Origin: Methylorubrum aminovorans
GTDB taxonomy: Bacteria; Pseudomonadota; Alphaproteobacteria; Rhizobiales; Beijerinckiaceae
Length of the DNA stretch: 64,000 nucleotides
Reading direction: 5' to 3'
Assembly (NCBI RefSeq): GCF_022179725.1
Contig: NZ_BPRC01000009.1
Span: 62,001-126,000, forward strand
Below the pieces are notes generated by a model, which was not told the origin of the DNA, ran no database searches, and worked only from the letters and a program-made list of their open reading frames with translations. This document shows positions 30,180-39,058 of the stretch, piece after piece. The stretch's first letter is position 1, and every line of letters starts with the position of its first letter. A program made the position numbers and the translations under genes.

Positions 30180-30482
30180 ATGCGGCGTTTCCTGACCGGC
30201 GGCATCAAGGCGATCCTGGCCATCGCCGTCCTCTCCACCGCCGCCCATTGGGCGATGCGGGTCCAGCGCGACCCCGCTTCTCCGGCCCTGCCGGTTGCGG
30301 CGCTGGCCGATCCCGTCACCACCGGCTCCATCAGCTCCCAGAAGTCCGAGCGCCCGGCCGTTCAGGCGGCGGTCGTACCGGGGAGCCTCGGTGGCGGTCT
30401 CGACCAGGACCACCTCGCCAAGCTGATGGCCGGCGCCGCCTCGGACCGGCCGAAGCTGCAGAAGGCCGTCGCCAAGCGCTGA
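30180..30482 (+). CDS. Small hypothetical membrane-anchored protein
   Basis: A 100-residue protein with a signal anchor (FLTGGIKAILAIAVLSTAAH). The rest is polar and probably periplasmic, including DPVTTGSISSQKSERP, a DPxTTGSI motif common in rhizobial envelope proteins. No known domain. It starts at ATG 30180; GGAAC-like sequence upstream does not have correct spacing. Confidence 0.62.
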   Translation: MRRFLTGGIKAILAIAVLSTAAHWAMRVQRDPASPALPVAALADPVTTGSISSQKSERPAVQAAVVPGSLGGGLDQDHLAKLMAGAASDRPKLQKAVAKR

Positions 30483-30522
30483 TGCCAAAACGCTGAGCGT
30501 CGATTCAGGTCTCCGCGGGCGT

Positions 30523-30553
30523 AAAAAAGCCGCCGACCCGAGGGGCGGCGGCC
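30523..30553 (-). terminator. Rho-independent terminator of the PfpI gene
   Basis: On the minus strand a GCCGCCGCC arm and a GGCGGC arm form a tight stem, directly followed by TTTTTT. It starts about 20 bases past the stop codon of the PfpI/DJ-1 gene. Confidence 0.82.
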
Positions 30554-30574
30554 TTGTCGTGCGAGAGCGTGCGA

Positions 30575-31153
30575 TCAGGCGGCGAGCTGGCGCGGCTCGT
30601 GGCGGCCTTCCTTCACCTCCTCGACGATCTTGGCGCAGAAGGCCTCGAGGTCGCCGGGATTGCGGCTGGTGATGATGCCGTTGTCCGTCACGACTTCCTT
30701 GTCCTGCCAGTCCCCGCCCGCGTTGATCACGTCGGTCTTGATCGAGGCGAACGAGGTCAGGGTGCGCCCCTTGACCGCTCCGGCCTCGATCAGCAGCCAC
30801 GGACCGTGGCAGATCGCGGCCACGACCTTGCCGGAGGTGACGAAGCTTCGCACCACCTCCAGCGCCTTCGGCTCGAGGCGCAGCTTGTCCGGGTTGATCT
30901 GCCCGCCCGGCAGAACCAGGGCGTCGTAATCTGCCGGGTTCACGCTCTCCAAGTCGAGATCGACCGGCACGTCCTTGCCCCAATCGGTCTTGTCCCAGCC
31001 GCGGATCGTGCCCTTCGACTGGCGCGATTGCGGGCTTGCCACGGTGACCTTGGCGCCGGCCTCGTTCAGCTTCGCTTGCGGCACCGTCAACTCGCTCTCC
31101 TCAAAACCGTCGGTGGCGACGATGAGGATCTTGGCCTCGCGAATATCGGGCAT
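30575..31153 (-). CDS. DJ-1/PfpI family (type 1 glutamine amidotransferase-like) protein
   Basis: A 192-residue cytoplasmic protein. The nucleophile elbow is AAICHGPWLL with Cys115, the acid Glu is in TDGFEESEL, and LVLPGGQINPDKLR follows the fold. This subgroup (YhbO/PfpI-like) is tied to stress protection and deglycation or chaperone activity (family knowledge). It has its own U-rich terminator and an EcfG-like promoter 39 bases upstream, so it is probably a general stress gene. Confidence 0.93.
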   Translation of the reverse strand: MPDIREAKILIVATDGFEESELTVPQAKLNEAGAKVTVASPQSRQSKGTIRGWDKTDWGKDVPVDLDLESVNPADYDALVLPGGQINPDKLRLEPKALEVVRSFVTSGKVVAAICHGPWLLIEAGAVKGRTLTSFASIKTDVINAGGDWQDKEVVTDNGIITSRNPGDLEAFCAKIVEEVKEGRHEPRQLAA

Positions 31154-31191
31154 TGTGTTGGCTCCGTCTGTATCGGGAGGATTGCCGGGCC

Positions 31192-31216
31192 AACCGGTCG
31201 CCCGGAGCGAGGTTCC
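31192..31216 (-). promoter_or_regulatory. Candidate EcfG promoter for the PfpI gene
   Basis: Minus-strand GGAAC is followed after 16 bases by GGTT, one base from the CGTT consensus, 39 bases before the start codon. It is back to back with the rightward motif at 31267-31291. Confidence 0.4.
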
Positions 31217-31266
31217 GAGCACGGCGACAGCGTCGCACCCGGGCCGGTGACGCTCGAACCAGGAAC

Positions 31267-31291
31267 GGAACCGGACCGAGGGGCACGTGTT
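31267..31291 (+). promoter_or_regulatory. Candidate EcfG promoter for the proline-rich gene
   Basis: GGAAC is followed after 16 bases by TGTT, one base from the CGTT consensus, 38 bases before the ATG at 31330. An overlapping GGAAC at 31262 does not have a suitable -10. Confidence 0.38.
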
Positions 31292-31329
31292 GGACCGCCA
31301 CTGCCCGAAACCAACGAAGGAGGCGGTCC

Positions 31330-31551
31330 ATGGCCAATCCTGGCATTCCGACCCCCGAGCCCACCCCCGGCGGCCAGATCCCCGGCGATCTCCCGCCGCC
31401 GCCACAGCCCGACGATCAGCCCGATATCGGCCCGACCGGCCCGCGCACGCCCTATCCGGTCGATGATCCAGGCGTGGACGAGCCGCGCGGCCCGGGCTCC
31501 GAACCGGACTACCTGCCCGGCGGACCAACGGATCCGGGCATCCGAATGTGA
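31330..31551 (+). CDS. Small proline/aspartate-rich protein
   Basis: A 73-residue, acidic, disordered protein of PxP type (NPGIPTPEPTPGGQIPG, then DLPPPPQPDDQPDIGP). Nearly a quarter of residues are proline. There is no signal peptide or membrane segment. GGAGG lies 6 bases before ATG 31330. It diverges from the PfpI gene and probably shares its stress control. The function is unknown. Confidence 0.7.
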   Translation: MANPGIPTPEPTPGGQIPGDLPPPPQPDDQPDIGPTGPRTPYPVDDPGVDEPRGPGSEPDYLPGGPTDPGIRM

Positions 31552-31744
31552 TCCGAAACGGATGCAACCTGCGCCGTGCCCCATCCACGGATTGGGGCGC
31601 GTTCAACTTATGTTACATTTGCGTCACGACGTCCTGAAGCTGCAGGATTTTCCCGCCATCCGGCATTCTGCACGCTTGTGTTGAGACGCGCTCGTCTCGA
31701 CAACCATCCCCACCACACGCAGAGGCGGCTGGGGATATGAGGGC

Positions 31745-32176
31745 ATGGTCAAGCAAGGTCTGGCTGCCGCGCTCGTCGCGGTGAGCGTCGCCGCGTGCGG
31801 AAGCGTCACGCGCGGCACCAGTGAGTTGGTCGCCTTCACGTCTGAACCGCCCGGCGCCTCCATTGCGACCACGACGAACCGGTTCTGCCCGGCCACGCCC
31901 TGCGCCCTCGACATCCCGCGTTCGGAAGAATTCGACGTGACCTTCGCGAAGCCGGGCTTCCGGCCGCAGACGGTGCCGGTGCGGACCAAGGTGGTGGGCA
32001 CGGGCGCCGCCGGCTTTGCCGGCAATGTCCTGGCAGGCGGCGTGATCGGGATGGGGGTCGATGCCTATACCGGTGCGGCCATGGATCACACGCCCAACCC
32101 CGTCGCCATCACCCTGGTGCCGGATGCCCTGCCGAGCGCGGAGCGCACGCGCCGGCGTCGGAAGCCGGAGGTCTGA
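31745..32176 (+). CDS. PEGA-like lipoprotein
   Basis: A 143-residue lipoprotein. The lipobox VSVAAC places the lipidated Cys at residue 18. Residues 28-80 look like a PEGA surface motif (VAFTSEPPGASIATTTNRFC, then PCALDIPRSEEFDVTFAKPGF). A glycine-rich hydrophobic stretch (GAAGFAGNVLAGGVIGMGVD) follows, and then a basic C terminus. Its likely place is the periplasmic face of a membrane. Confidence 0.8.
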   Translation: MVKQGLAAALVAVSVAACGSVTRGTSELVAFTSEPPGASIATTTNRFCPATPCALDIPRSEEFDVTFAKPGFRPQTVPVRTKVVGTGAAGFAGNVLAGGVIGMGVDAYTGAAMDHTPNPVAITLVPDALPSAERTRRRRKPEV

Positions 32177-32209
32177 TCGAAGACCTGCCCAAGGCTGCAG
32201 AAAACGGCC

Positions 32210-32599
32210 TCAATGGCCGCCATGCGAGGTCCTGACATCCCGCGGCGCGGCCAGAATCTCGCTGAGGCTGGCGGCCACGTGGCGGGCCTCCTCGTCGGTC
32301 AGGCGGAGTTGGAACGGCGGCAGCGCGCCGGCCTGGAGCGCCACCACCGCCTGCCCCTGCTCGTCGGTGCCAACCTCGATGGCCGAAGAGGTCACGTCGA
32401 GCATCGCGACTTCCTCGTCGCCGTTCTCATCGGGCAGGTCGACCTCGCCGTCGTCGTCGATGGCGGTGAGGAGCTGGCCGACGGCGCGCACGAGGGCGCG
32501 GGCGGCGCGGGCGTCCATGACCACCGCCGTCGACTGGTCGTCCTTCTGGAACGAGAGCTGGATGTTCGCGCCTTCGAGGGAAACCGAGATGCCCGCCAT
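32210..32599 (-). CDS. Conserved hypothetical acidic protein
   Basis: A 129-residue acidic protein, MAGISVSLEGANIQLSFQKD at the N terminus, with a DDDGEVDLPDENGDEEVAML acidic core and LTDEEARHVAASLSEILA near the end. The mix of short strands and helices suggests a compact cytoplasmic domain. I do not recognise a named family. It converges with the PEGA lipoprotein gene. Confidence 0.68.
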   Translation of the reverse strand: MAGISVSLEGANIQLSFQKDDQSTAVVMDARAARALVRAVGQLLTAIDDDGEVDLPDENGDEEVAMLDVTSSAIEVGTDEQGQAVVALQAGALPPFQLRLTDEEARHVAASLSEILAAPRDVRTSHGGH

Positions 32600-32933
32600 G
32601 AACCGCCTGACCGCACTGCCTTGAGGGCGGTCCCGTAACCGCCTGGATTGACGTTCATATATGCATCGGCCCCGCGCTTTGTCACAGGGTGGCTGGGGCA
32701 GGACTCCGGGCTCGGATCAGGAGGGCCGCGCGGGGCCGCGCGCCGTCGGCCGCTCATTCTGCCTTGTTAAGGCCGCATCGGCGGCCTACATACAGTTCTG
32801 ACGGCCGCGGCGAGGCGAAAGGCTTCGATTGATCCGCACACCGCCCGTCATCCCGCAAAATCGGCGGACGATGCCACGTGCTCGCTTCGAGCAGATGCTT
32901 GCGCTTGGCGTTTGAAGAACGAAGGAACTATTC
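32600..32933. other. Divergent gap and long cspA leader
   Basis: A 334-base gap upstream of both the acidic protein gene and the cold shock gene. A GGCCGC/GCGGCC hairpin with a 4-base loop lies at 32771-32786 in the cspA leader. Long structured leaders are common for cold shock genes, but no specific element can be named. Confidence 0.5.
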
Positions 32934-33143
32934 GTGGATACTGGGACTGTTAAGTGGTTCAACGAGACCAAGGGCTACGGCTTCATCCAGCCGGATAACG
33001 GCGGCAAGGACGTGTTCGTCCACATCTCCGCCGTCGAGCGCGCCGGCCTGCGCAACCTCGTCGAGGGCCAGAAGGTTTCCTACGAGGTTCTGACCGACAA
33101 GCGCAGCGGCAAGGACGCGGCTGGCAACCTTCAGGCGGTCTGA
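32934..33143 (+). CDS. Cold shock protein, CspA family
   Basis: A 69-residue single cold shock domain starting with GTG. RNP1 is KGYGFIQP and RNP2 DVFVHISAV, and the opening [11 protein letters not shown] is canonical. It binds single-stranded RNA/DNA and melts RNA secondary structure. GAAGGA lies 8 bases upstream of the GTG. Confidence 0.96.
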   Translation: MDTGTVKWFNETKGYGFIQPDNGGKDVFVHISAVERAGLRNLVEGQKVSYEVLTDKRSGKDAAGNLQAV

Positions 33144-33152
33144 TCCGCCTCG

Positions 33153-33173
33153 GGGCCGGCGCAGAGCCGGCCC
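33153..33173 (+). terminator. Hairpin after the cold shock gene
   Basis: GGGCCGGC and GCCGGCCC pair perfectly around a 5-base loop, 10 bases past the stop codon. There is no T tract, so it may act as a Rho-independent pause or an mRNA stabiliser. Confidence 0.45.
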
Positions 33174-33248
33174 GACCGTGCCACTCGAGCGCCGGAACGG
33201 CGCCCATGGGCCGGGAGCCCCCGGGAACACGTGTCCCAGGGGTGCCTT

Positions 33249-33584
33249 ATGGCGGACGCCGCCGACAAGCGAAACAACCAAACCCAAAACAACCAGAAAC
33301 GACGCCGGCCACGCCGAAACGAAGGCGCGGGATCCGGTGAGAAAGATAGAAAGCAAATGACGATCGAGTTCAGGCGCCATGAGAGCGCTATTTCGCCGGT
33401 GACCAACACGGCGACCTTTCGGGTGGGCAGCCTGGTCGACACACAGGCGCGCAACGCGCAGGCCGACCTCAGCCACCTCATCGACGCTTCCTACGAGTAC
33501 CACTCCCCGCGCGAACTGCGCTGGCACCTCGCCGACCGGCTCGGGATCACCCCGGCCGCCGTGCGACTGAAGGAAGCGGCCTAA
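33249..33584 (+). CDS. Hypothetical protein with basic N terminus
   Basis: A 111-residue product from ATG 33249. Residues 1-37 are Asn/Gln/Arg-rich and probably disordered (KRNNQTQNNQKRRRPRRNEG). Residues 38-111 form the ordered part (FRRHESAISPVTNTATFRVG, then SPRELRWHLADRLGITPAAV). A shorter form from ATG 33357 (75 residues) is equally possible. The family is not recognised; the repeated basic tail suggests RNA binding beside cspA, which is inference only. Confidence 0.6.
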   Translation: MADAADKRNNQTQNNQKRRRPRRNEGAGSGEKDRKQMTIEFRRHESAISPVTNTATFRVGSLVDTQARNAQADLSHLIDASYEYHSPRELRWHLADRLGITPAAVRLKEAA

Positions 33585-33660
33585 CCGCACCGGCCTCGCC
33601 CCCTTCGGAGCGAGGCCATCCAGGCTGCCGCCGGGACAAGCGGCCGCCTCGACAATTCTC

Positions 33661-34101
33661 TCAAATCAAACCCAGCGCGGCCAGTTCGCGCCGCAAGCTC
33701 TCGGGCATCTCGGCGACCTCGCCGGCACTGGCCCGGTCGAGATCGGCCGGCGCATCGCGGGCCTCAAGATAGCGCCAGCCCTGAAACGGGCGGCAGGGAC
33801 GCGGCGAGACCGGCATCACCACCGGATCGAGAACGAGGCGACACCGGTCGATCCCATCGCTGCCCGTGACCGGCTCGATGGCGCGGATCGCCTGCCGACA
33901 GCTCAGCGTCCCCTTCATCACCCAGTAGATCGAGCCGCCGCCGGCAATGGCCTGCGCTCGTTTGGGGAACATGCGGGTGACGTGCGCCGTCACCGGCTCC
34001 TGGCCGAGGCGCAGAGCCTCGGCCCGGTTATGGGCGATCCGTGCCTCCAGCTCCTCGATGGAGGCGGGACCGACGCAAAGCTTCAGAAGATGCAGGGCCA
34101 T
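33661..34101 (-). CDS. DUF1489 family protein
   Basis: A 146-residue alphaproteobacterial protein matching the DUF1489 pattern: MALHLLKLCVGPASIEELE, then VTRMFPKRAQAIAGGGSIYW, VMKGTLSCRQAI and FQGWRYLEARDAPADL. No function is established. Transcribed alone. Confidence 0.88.
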   Translation of the reverse strand: MALHLLKLCVGPASIEELEARIAHNRAEALRLGQEPVTAHVTRMFPKRAQAIAGGGSIYWVMKGTLSCRQAIRAIEPVTGSDGIDRCRLVLDPVVMPVSPRPCRPFQGWRYLEARDAPADLDRASAGEVAEMPESLRRELAALGLI

Positions 34102-34161
34102 GACGCGGGCCCGTATAGACCCAATCGGCGACGATGACGCGCGCGACGGCCCGCCGCGCCC

Positions 34162-35430
34162 TTAGGCGAACAGCGCGATCTTCTCCTCGATGCTCAGCGT
34201 ATCGAGATCGGGAAAGGCGAAGGCGAGGTCATCGTCGTCCCCCGGCGCGATGGCTGCCACGACCAGGGGCTGAGCCACCGGCATGACCGTTTCAGACGCG
34301 GCCTGGGGGGTAAGATCGGCCGGTGCATCAGCCTCGCCGGCCAACTCCATCTCTTCTTGCGCGAATGCCTCGGCGACGGCTTCCGCCTCTTCCGCCTCCA
34401 GCGCAAGACCGAGCGCGCTCTCGGCGTCCTCCGCTTCGATCGCCTCCTCGGCCCAAGCCGTGTCGAGGATCACCGGATCGGCTTCCGCCACCGGTTCGGC
34501 AGCGTCGGCGTCCGCGGCGTCGACGCTCAGCGTCTTCAAAGCCGCGAGGTCGGCCGAGATTTCGTCGGCCAGCAGCATGGCGGGGGAGATCGTCTCGAGC
34601 GGCGCCTGCGCGGCCGGCTCCTCTTCGCCCAAAAACCCCTCTTCGTGCTCCGGAAGGGGCTCCTGCGGGACAGTTTCCGGCAGAAAGGCGAGGTCGTTGT
34701 CGAGAACCACGACCGGCAGCGGCGGCCGGGTCGCCTGAGGTGGCACGGGCGCCGCTTCCATGTCGAGGAAGCGGTCGACGTCGCTCTGGTCGAGGGCTGC
34801 CGCAGCCTCCGCATGTGCATGCGGGTCGAGGACCGGCACCGCGTCGTCGGGATTGCCCCAGATCCCGATCATCGAGGCGATGCGACTCTCGAGATAGCGC
34901 AGGGTATGCACCACGCGGCTGGTGCGCTGCGCCGTGAGATCCTGGAACGAGCAGGCGGTGTAGATCTGCGTGGCGTGCCGATCGAGGGCGTCGCAGAGCT
35001 CGGAATCGACTCCGGTCTCGCGCAGCGTCCAGGCGGCTTCCTGCACCTCTTCCGCGGCACTCAGAATGTCGGAGGTCGCCCGCTCGGTGGCGCGCACGAT
35101 CGCGTCGAGGGCCTCCGACGCTACGGTCAGGCGGCTTTCGCCCTGCTCGGCCGTCGAGAGGGCGGCCACCTCGGCGCGGGTGCGGGCGATGGCGTCGGCC
35201 ATCTCCATCAGGTCGCCGCGGAAGCGCCCGACATCGTCCGGCCGTTCCGTCGTCGTGACGACGTTCTCGATGCGCCGGATCGCGTCCAGCAGCACCTCGG
35301 TATCGGCGTTGCGGTTGCGGCGGGCATATTCTGTGAGAAACCACCGGCCGCGTTCGGTCTCCCGGACGGCGTCCTCGATGGCATCGTATTGCGACGCGTC
35401 CAGCGGCGTCAGGGAACGGGAACTCGACAT
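34162..35430 (-). CDS. CheZ-like phosphatase-domain protein with long acidic tail
   Basis: A 422-residue protein. Residues about 10-200 are a long helical hairpin. ACSFQDLTAQRTSRVV matches the CheZ catalytic helix FQDLTGQ, where the Asp and Gln dephosphorylate CheY-P. Residues 210-420 are an Ala/Glu-rich low-complexity tail with repeats such as AEEAEAVAEAFAQEEMELAG. No chemotaxis genes are adjacent. ATG 35430 is chosen over 35442 by family start. The activity is inferred from the motif alone. Confidence 0.75.
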   Translation of the reverse strand: MSSSRSLTPLDASQYDAIEDAVRETERGRWFLTEYARRNRNADTEVLLDAIRRIENVVTTTERPDDVGRFRGDLMEMADAIARTRAEVAALSTAEQGESRLTVASEALDAIVRATERATSDILSAAEEVQEAAWTLRETGVDSELCDALDRHATQIYTACSFQDLTAQRTSRVVHTLRYLESRIASMIGIWGNPDDAVPVLDPHAHAEAAAALDQSDVDRFLDMEAAPVPPQATRPPLPVVVLDNDLAFLPETVPQEPLPEHEEGFLGEEEPAAQAPLETISPAMLLADEISADLAALKTLSVDAADADAAEPVAEADPVILDTAWAEEAIEAEDAESALGLALEAEEAEAVAEAFAQEEMELAGEADAPADLTPQAASETVMPVAQPLVVAAIAPGDDDDLAFAFPDLDTLSIEEKIALFA

Positions 35431-35596
35431 CACACCCCGCACAGACTCGGCCCCGCCGCGAGGCGTGCCGCGACCATTGACGGTCGATGCGAGATTGACA
35501 GGCGCGCTTTAACGGCGGCTTACGCTTTCGCGCGCTTCGCCCCGCCGCGCGACGTTTTCTGCCGATAAGAGGGGCGGCCCGCCTCGCCGCGATCCC

Positions 35597-36802
35597 GTGA
35601 CACGCACAGCTCCGATCGGTGAGCCCGATCCCGTCCGGCTCGGCCTCCTCTACGCCGTGGTCTTCGTGGAGATCGGCATTGCCATGCCGTTCATGCCCGT
35701 CTGGCTCGGCGCGCTCGGGCTCGATGCCGGGCTGATCGGCCTGCTGCTCGCCCTGCCGATCGCCACCAAGGTCATCGCGACGCGGCCCCTGATGGGGCTG
35801 ATCGACCGCGGCGTGCGCCCGCGCACCCTGCTCGTCGCCGGCAGTCTGACCCTGGCGGTGAGCTACGCCCTGATGCCCGTAGCGGCTGCCATCGCCGCAG
35901 CGCTGCTCGTCCCGCTGATCGTCGCAAATGCCGTGGCGCAGGCGCCGCTGGTGCCGAGCATCGACTACCTCACGCTCGCCGCCGCCCGCCGCTCGAAGCG
36001 GATCGATTACGCCCGCATCCGGCTCTGCGGCTCCGTCGCCTTCCTCGCCGCCAACCTCGCGGGCGGCGCGCTGCTCGGCGTGCTGGGCGATCAGGTCGCG
36101 GTGCCGCTGCTGCTCACCGGGCTCGCCCTCGTCGCGACCGTCGTCGCCGCCTCCGGTCCGGAGGCCGGGCCGGCCGTCTCGCGCTCCGCCGAGACGGGGG
36201 TCTCCCCGCCCCTGCCGCGGGTGCTTCGGCTCTCCATCGCCGCGGCGGCGCTGATCCAGGCGAGCCACGCGGCGATCTATGCCTTCGGCAGCCTCGACTG
36301 GGCGCGCCACGGCGTCTCGCCCCCCTGGATCGGCACGCTCTGGGCGCTCGGCGTCGCCGCCGAGATCGCGCTATTCGCCGTGGTCGGCCGCTTTCCCGCC
36401 CGCTGGCGCAGCCCGTTCCGCCTGCTCGGCCTCGGCGGGGGCGCCGCCCTTCTACGAGCCGTCGGTCTCAGCCTCGCGGACGGCGACCTCGCTCTGCTGC
36501 TGCCGCTCCAGATGCTGCACGGCCTCACCTTCGGCGCGACCCATCTCGGCGTCATGGCGGCGGTGTCCGGCTTCGCGCCGGAGGGCGCCCGCGGCCGGGC
36601 GCAGGGGACGGTCGGCGCCTCGACCGCCCTCGTCTCGGCGGTGGCCACGCTGGCCTGCGGCGCGGTCTACGGCGCGTTCGGCGGTCCCTCGACCTTCCTG
36701 ATGATGGCGCCGCTGGCGCTCGCCGGCCTCGTCCTCGTCGCGCTGGCGCAACGCATCCATGATCCCCGCCGATTTGGCGGCGGCTCACCCCATACGGTAT
36801 AG
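35597..36802 (+). CDS. MFS transporter, phenylpropionate-permease-like
   Basis: A 401-residue MFS protein of the MFS_1-like type, with twelve predicted helices. The opening VRLGLLYAVVFVEIGIAMPF and PLMGLIDRGVRPRTLL (the loop 2-3 motif), and later MLHGLTFGATHLGVMAAVSG, fit the 3-phenylpropionate/HcaT-like subgroup. GTG at 35597 is used. The substrate is not predictable from context. Confidence 0.85.
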   Translation: MTRTAPIGEPDPVRLGLLYAVVFVEIGIAMPFMPVWLGALGLDAGLIGLLLALPIATKVIATRPLMGLIDRGVRPRTLLVAGSLTLAVSYALMPVAAAIAAALLVPLIVANAVAQAPLVPSIDYLTLAAARRSKRIDYARIRLCGSVAFLAANLAGGALLGVLGDQVAVPLLLTGLALVATVVAASGPEAGPAVSRSAETGVSPPLPRVLRLSIAAAALIQASHAAIYAFGSLDWARHGVSPPWIGTLWALGVAAEIALFAVVGRFPARWRSPFRLLGLGGGAALLRAVGLSLADGDLALLLPLQMLHGLTFGATHLGVMAAVSGFAPEGARGRAQGTVGASTALVSAVATLACGAVYGAFGGPSTFLMMAPLALAGLVLVALAQRIHDPRRFGGGSPHTV

Positions 36803-36967
36803 GCCCGATCTTGGGATTCCAGAGGGAACCTCCCTTTGGCGGGGTATCGGGGCGGCGTCCCGATCAGCGGCTTGGCCCGCCGCAGCGTCGAAACCGACGG
36901 ATCGGATTCGACGCATCTTGGTAAGGATTTCGTTTCAAGAGTTTCGGAGCGGAAGCGGGAGCGGCGC

Positions 36968-38116
36968 GTGCGGATCGCAGACGGCTCAAGCATCGTGGAA
37001 ACTGCGGGCGCCGACCTCGATGCGGGCGGCGGCCGCGTGATGCTGCGCGGCCGCTGGACCGCGGATCAGGGTCCGGCGGTGGAGAGTGCCTCGGCGCGCA
37101 TTGCCGCTCAGGGCCGATCCCAGCCGGTGCTGGTGGATCTCAGCGGATTGGTGCGCCTCGATACCCTCGGCGCCTGGGTCCTCGAGCGGACCCGCGCCGA
37201 GATCGAGGCGGCGGGCGGGCGGCTCGCCTATGCCGGCGCACGACCGGAGCACCGCATTCTGCTCGGCGAGATGGGCCTGCGCGAGCCCGAGCCGGCGCCG
37301 CGCGATACGCGCAACGTCGGACTGCGCTTCCTCGATTCCACCGGCCGGCGCGTGGCACAGGGCGGCGGCGAGATCCTGGCCGGCATCGCCTTCCTCGGCG
37401 AGGTGGTGGCCGCCGCCGGCCGGGTCGCGCGCCGGCCGCAGACCTTCCGCATGGCGGCGCTGGTCAACCAGCTCGAACAGGTGGCGCTGCGCGGCGTGCC
37501 GATCATCGTGCTGATCTCGTTCCTGGTCGGCGGCATCGTCGCGCAGCAGGGCATCTTCCAGCTCCAGCGCTTCGGCGCGCAGAGCTTCGTCGTGAACCTG
37601 ATCGGCCTCCTGATCCTGCGCGAACTCGGGGTGCTGCTCACCTCCATCATGGTGGCGGGCCGCTCCGGCTCGGCCTTCACCGCCGAGATCGGCTCGATGC
37701 GGATGCGCGAGGAGGTCGACGCGCTGCGCGTCATGGGCCTCGACCCGATCGAGATCCTGATCCTGCCGCGCATTCTCGCCCTCGTGATCGGCCTGCCGAT
37801 CCTGGCCTTCCTCGGCTCGCTCGCCGCGCTCGCCGGCGGCGGCCTCACCGCTGCGATCTATGGCGGTATGACCGTCGACGCCTTCCTGGCGCGACTCCAG
37901 GCGGCGGTATCGTTCCACCATTTCGCGGTCGGGCTGATCAAGGCGCCGTTCATGGCGCTAACGATCGGGATCATCGCGACGATCGAGGGTTTCGCGGTTC
38001 AAGGCTCGGCGGAATCGCTCGGGCGCCACGTCACCGCCTCAGTCGTCAAGTCAATCTTTATGGTGATCGTGCTCGACGGCCTGTTCGCGGTCTTCTTCGC
38101 CGCGATCGATTTCTAG
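36968..38116 (+). CDS. mlaE: STAS-MlaE fusion permease of an MCE/Mla lipid transporter
   Basis: A 382-residue protein with an N-terminal STAS domain (about residues 20-110) fused to a MlaE permease. The STAS part reads LVDLSGLVRLDTLGAWVLER; the MlaE part has GVPIIVLISFLVGGIVAQQG, VAGRSGSAFTAEIGSMRM and LPRILALVIGLPILAFLG. The STAS domain takes the place of a separate MlaB. It starts the operon mlaE-mlaF-mlaD-lipoprotein. GTG 36968 with GGGAG upstream is preferred; the frame is open from 36836. Confidence 0.9.
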   Translation: MRIADGSSIVETAGADLDAGGGRVMLRGRWTADQGPAVESASARIAAQGRSQPVLVDLSGLVRLDTLGAWVLERTRAEIEAAGGRLAYAGARPEHRILLGEMGLREPEPAPRDTRNVGLRFLDSTGRRVAQGGGEILAGIAFLGEVVAAAGRVARRPQTFRMAALVNQLEQVALRGVPIIVLISFLVGGIVAQQGIFQLQRFGAQSFVVNLIGLLILRELGVLLTSIMVAGRSGSAFTAEIGSMRMREEVDALRVMGLDPIEILILPRILALVIGLPILAFLGSLAALAGGGLTAAIYGGMTVDAFLARLQAAVSFHHFAVGLIKAPFMALTIGIIATIEGFAVQGSAESLGRHVTASVVKSIFMVIVLDGLFAVFFAAIDF

Positions 38117-38120
38117 CCTC

Positions 38121-38987
38121 ATGCGGACGGAAGACGGTCGGACAGCGCCCTTGACCACCCCTCACCTTTCCTTGAACGGGCAGGAGCCCGGCCAAAGCGA
38201 CGCGATCATTCGCGTGCGCGATCTCGTGGTCGGCTTCGGCCACCGCACGGTGATGAAGGGGCTCGACCTCGACATCCGCCGCGGCGAGATCCTGGGATTT
38301 GTCGGCCCCTCAGGCCAGGGCAAGTCGGTGCTCACCCGCACCATTCTCGGGCTGGTGCCGAAGCGCTCCGGCACGATCGAGATCTTCGGCGAGGATGTGG
38401 ACGGGCTTACCGTCGCCCGGCGTCGCCAGTTGGAGCAGCGCTGGGGTGTGCTGTTCCAGCAGGGCGCGCTGTTCTCTGGATTGACCGTCAAGCAGAACAT
38501 CCAGATGCCGATGCGCGAGCATCTGAAGCTCTCCGAGCGCCTGCTCGACGAGTTCGCCCGCCTCAAGATCGAAATGGTCGGCCTCAAGCCGGATGCGGCC
38601 GACAAGTACCCCTCGGAACTCTCCGGCGGCATGATCAAGCGCGCGGCGCTGGCCCGCTCGCTGGCGCTCGACCCCGAGATCCTGTTTCTGGACGAGCCGA
38701 CCTCGGGCCTCGACCCGATCGGCGCGGGCGAGTTCGACGATCTCGTCTCGACCCTGAAGAAGACGCTCGGGCTCACCGTCTTCATGGTGACGCACGACCT
38801 CGACAGCCTCTACACCGCCTGCGACCGCATAGCGGCGCTCGGCGATGGCCGGATCATCGCGGCAGGGACGATCGAGGAGATGCTGGCGAGCGACCACCCT
38901 TGGCTGCGCTCCTACTTCCACGGCAAGCGCGCCCGCGCGCTGACCACGCCGGCTCAGGCCGTGCCGCCGGGTTACGCCCATGCGTAA
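38121..38987 (+). CDS. mlaF: ATP-binding subunit of Mla/MCE transporter
   Basis: A 288-residue ABC ATPase energising MlaE. Walker A is GPSGQGKS, the signature is SGGMIKRAALARSL (the MlaF form SGGM), and Walker B is EILFLDEPTSGLDPIGAGEF, with the switch His in VTHDLDS. It starts 4 bases after the permease stop. The complex moves phospholipids between the membranes, usually retrograde to keep outer-membrane asymmetry (family knowledge). Confidence 0.94.
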   Translation: MRTEDGRTAPLTTPHLSLNGQEPGQSDAIIRVRDLVVGFGHRTVMKGLDLDIRRGEILGFVGPSGQGKSVLTRTILGLVPKRSGTIEIFGEDVDGLTVARRRQLEQRWGVLFQQGALFSGLTVKQNIQMPMREHLKLSERLLDEFARLKIEMVGLKPDAADKYPSELSGGMIKRAALARSLALDPEILFLDEPTSGLDPIGAGEFDDLVSTLKKTLGLTVFMVTHDLDSLYTACDRIAALGDGRIIAAGTIEEMLASDHPWLRSYFHGKRARALTTPAQAVPPGYAHA

Positions 38988-39058
38988 AGCCCCGATAATC
39001 GCCCACGGTGCGGTTGCGCACCGCTTCGCCCCCTCGGATCGGGATTAGGCTTGAGCCG

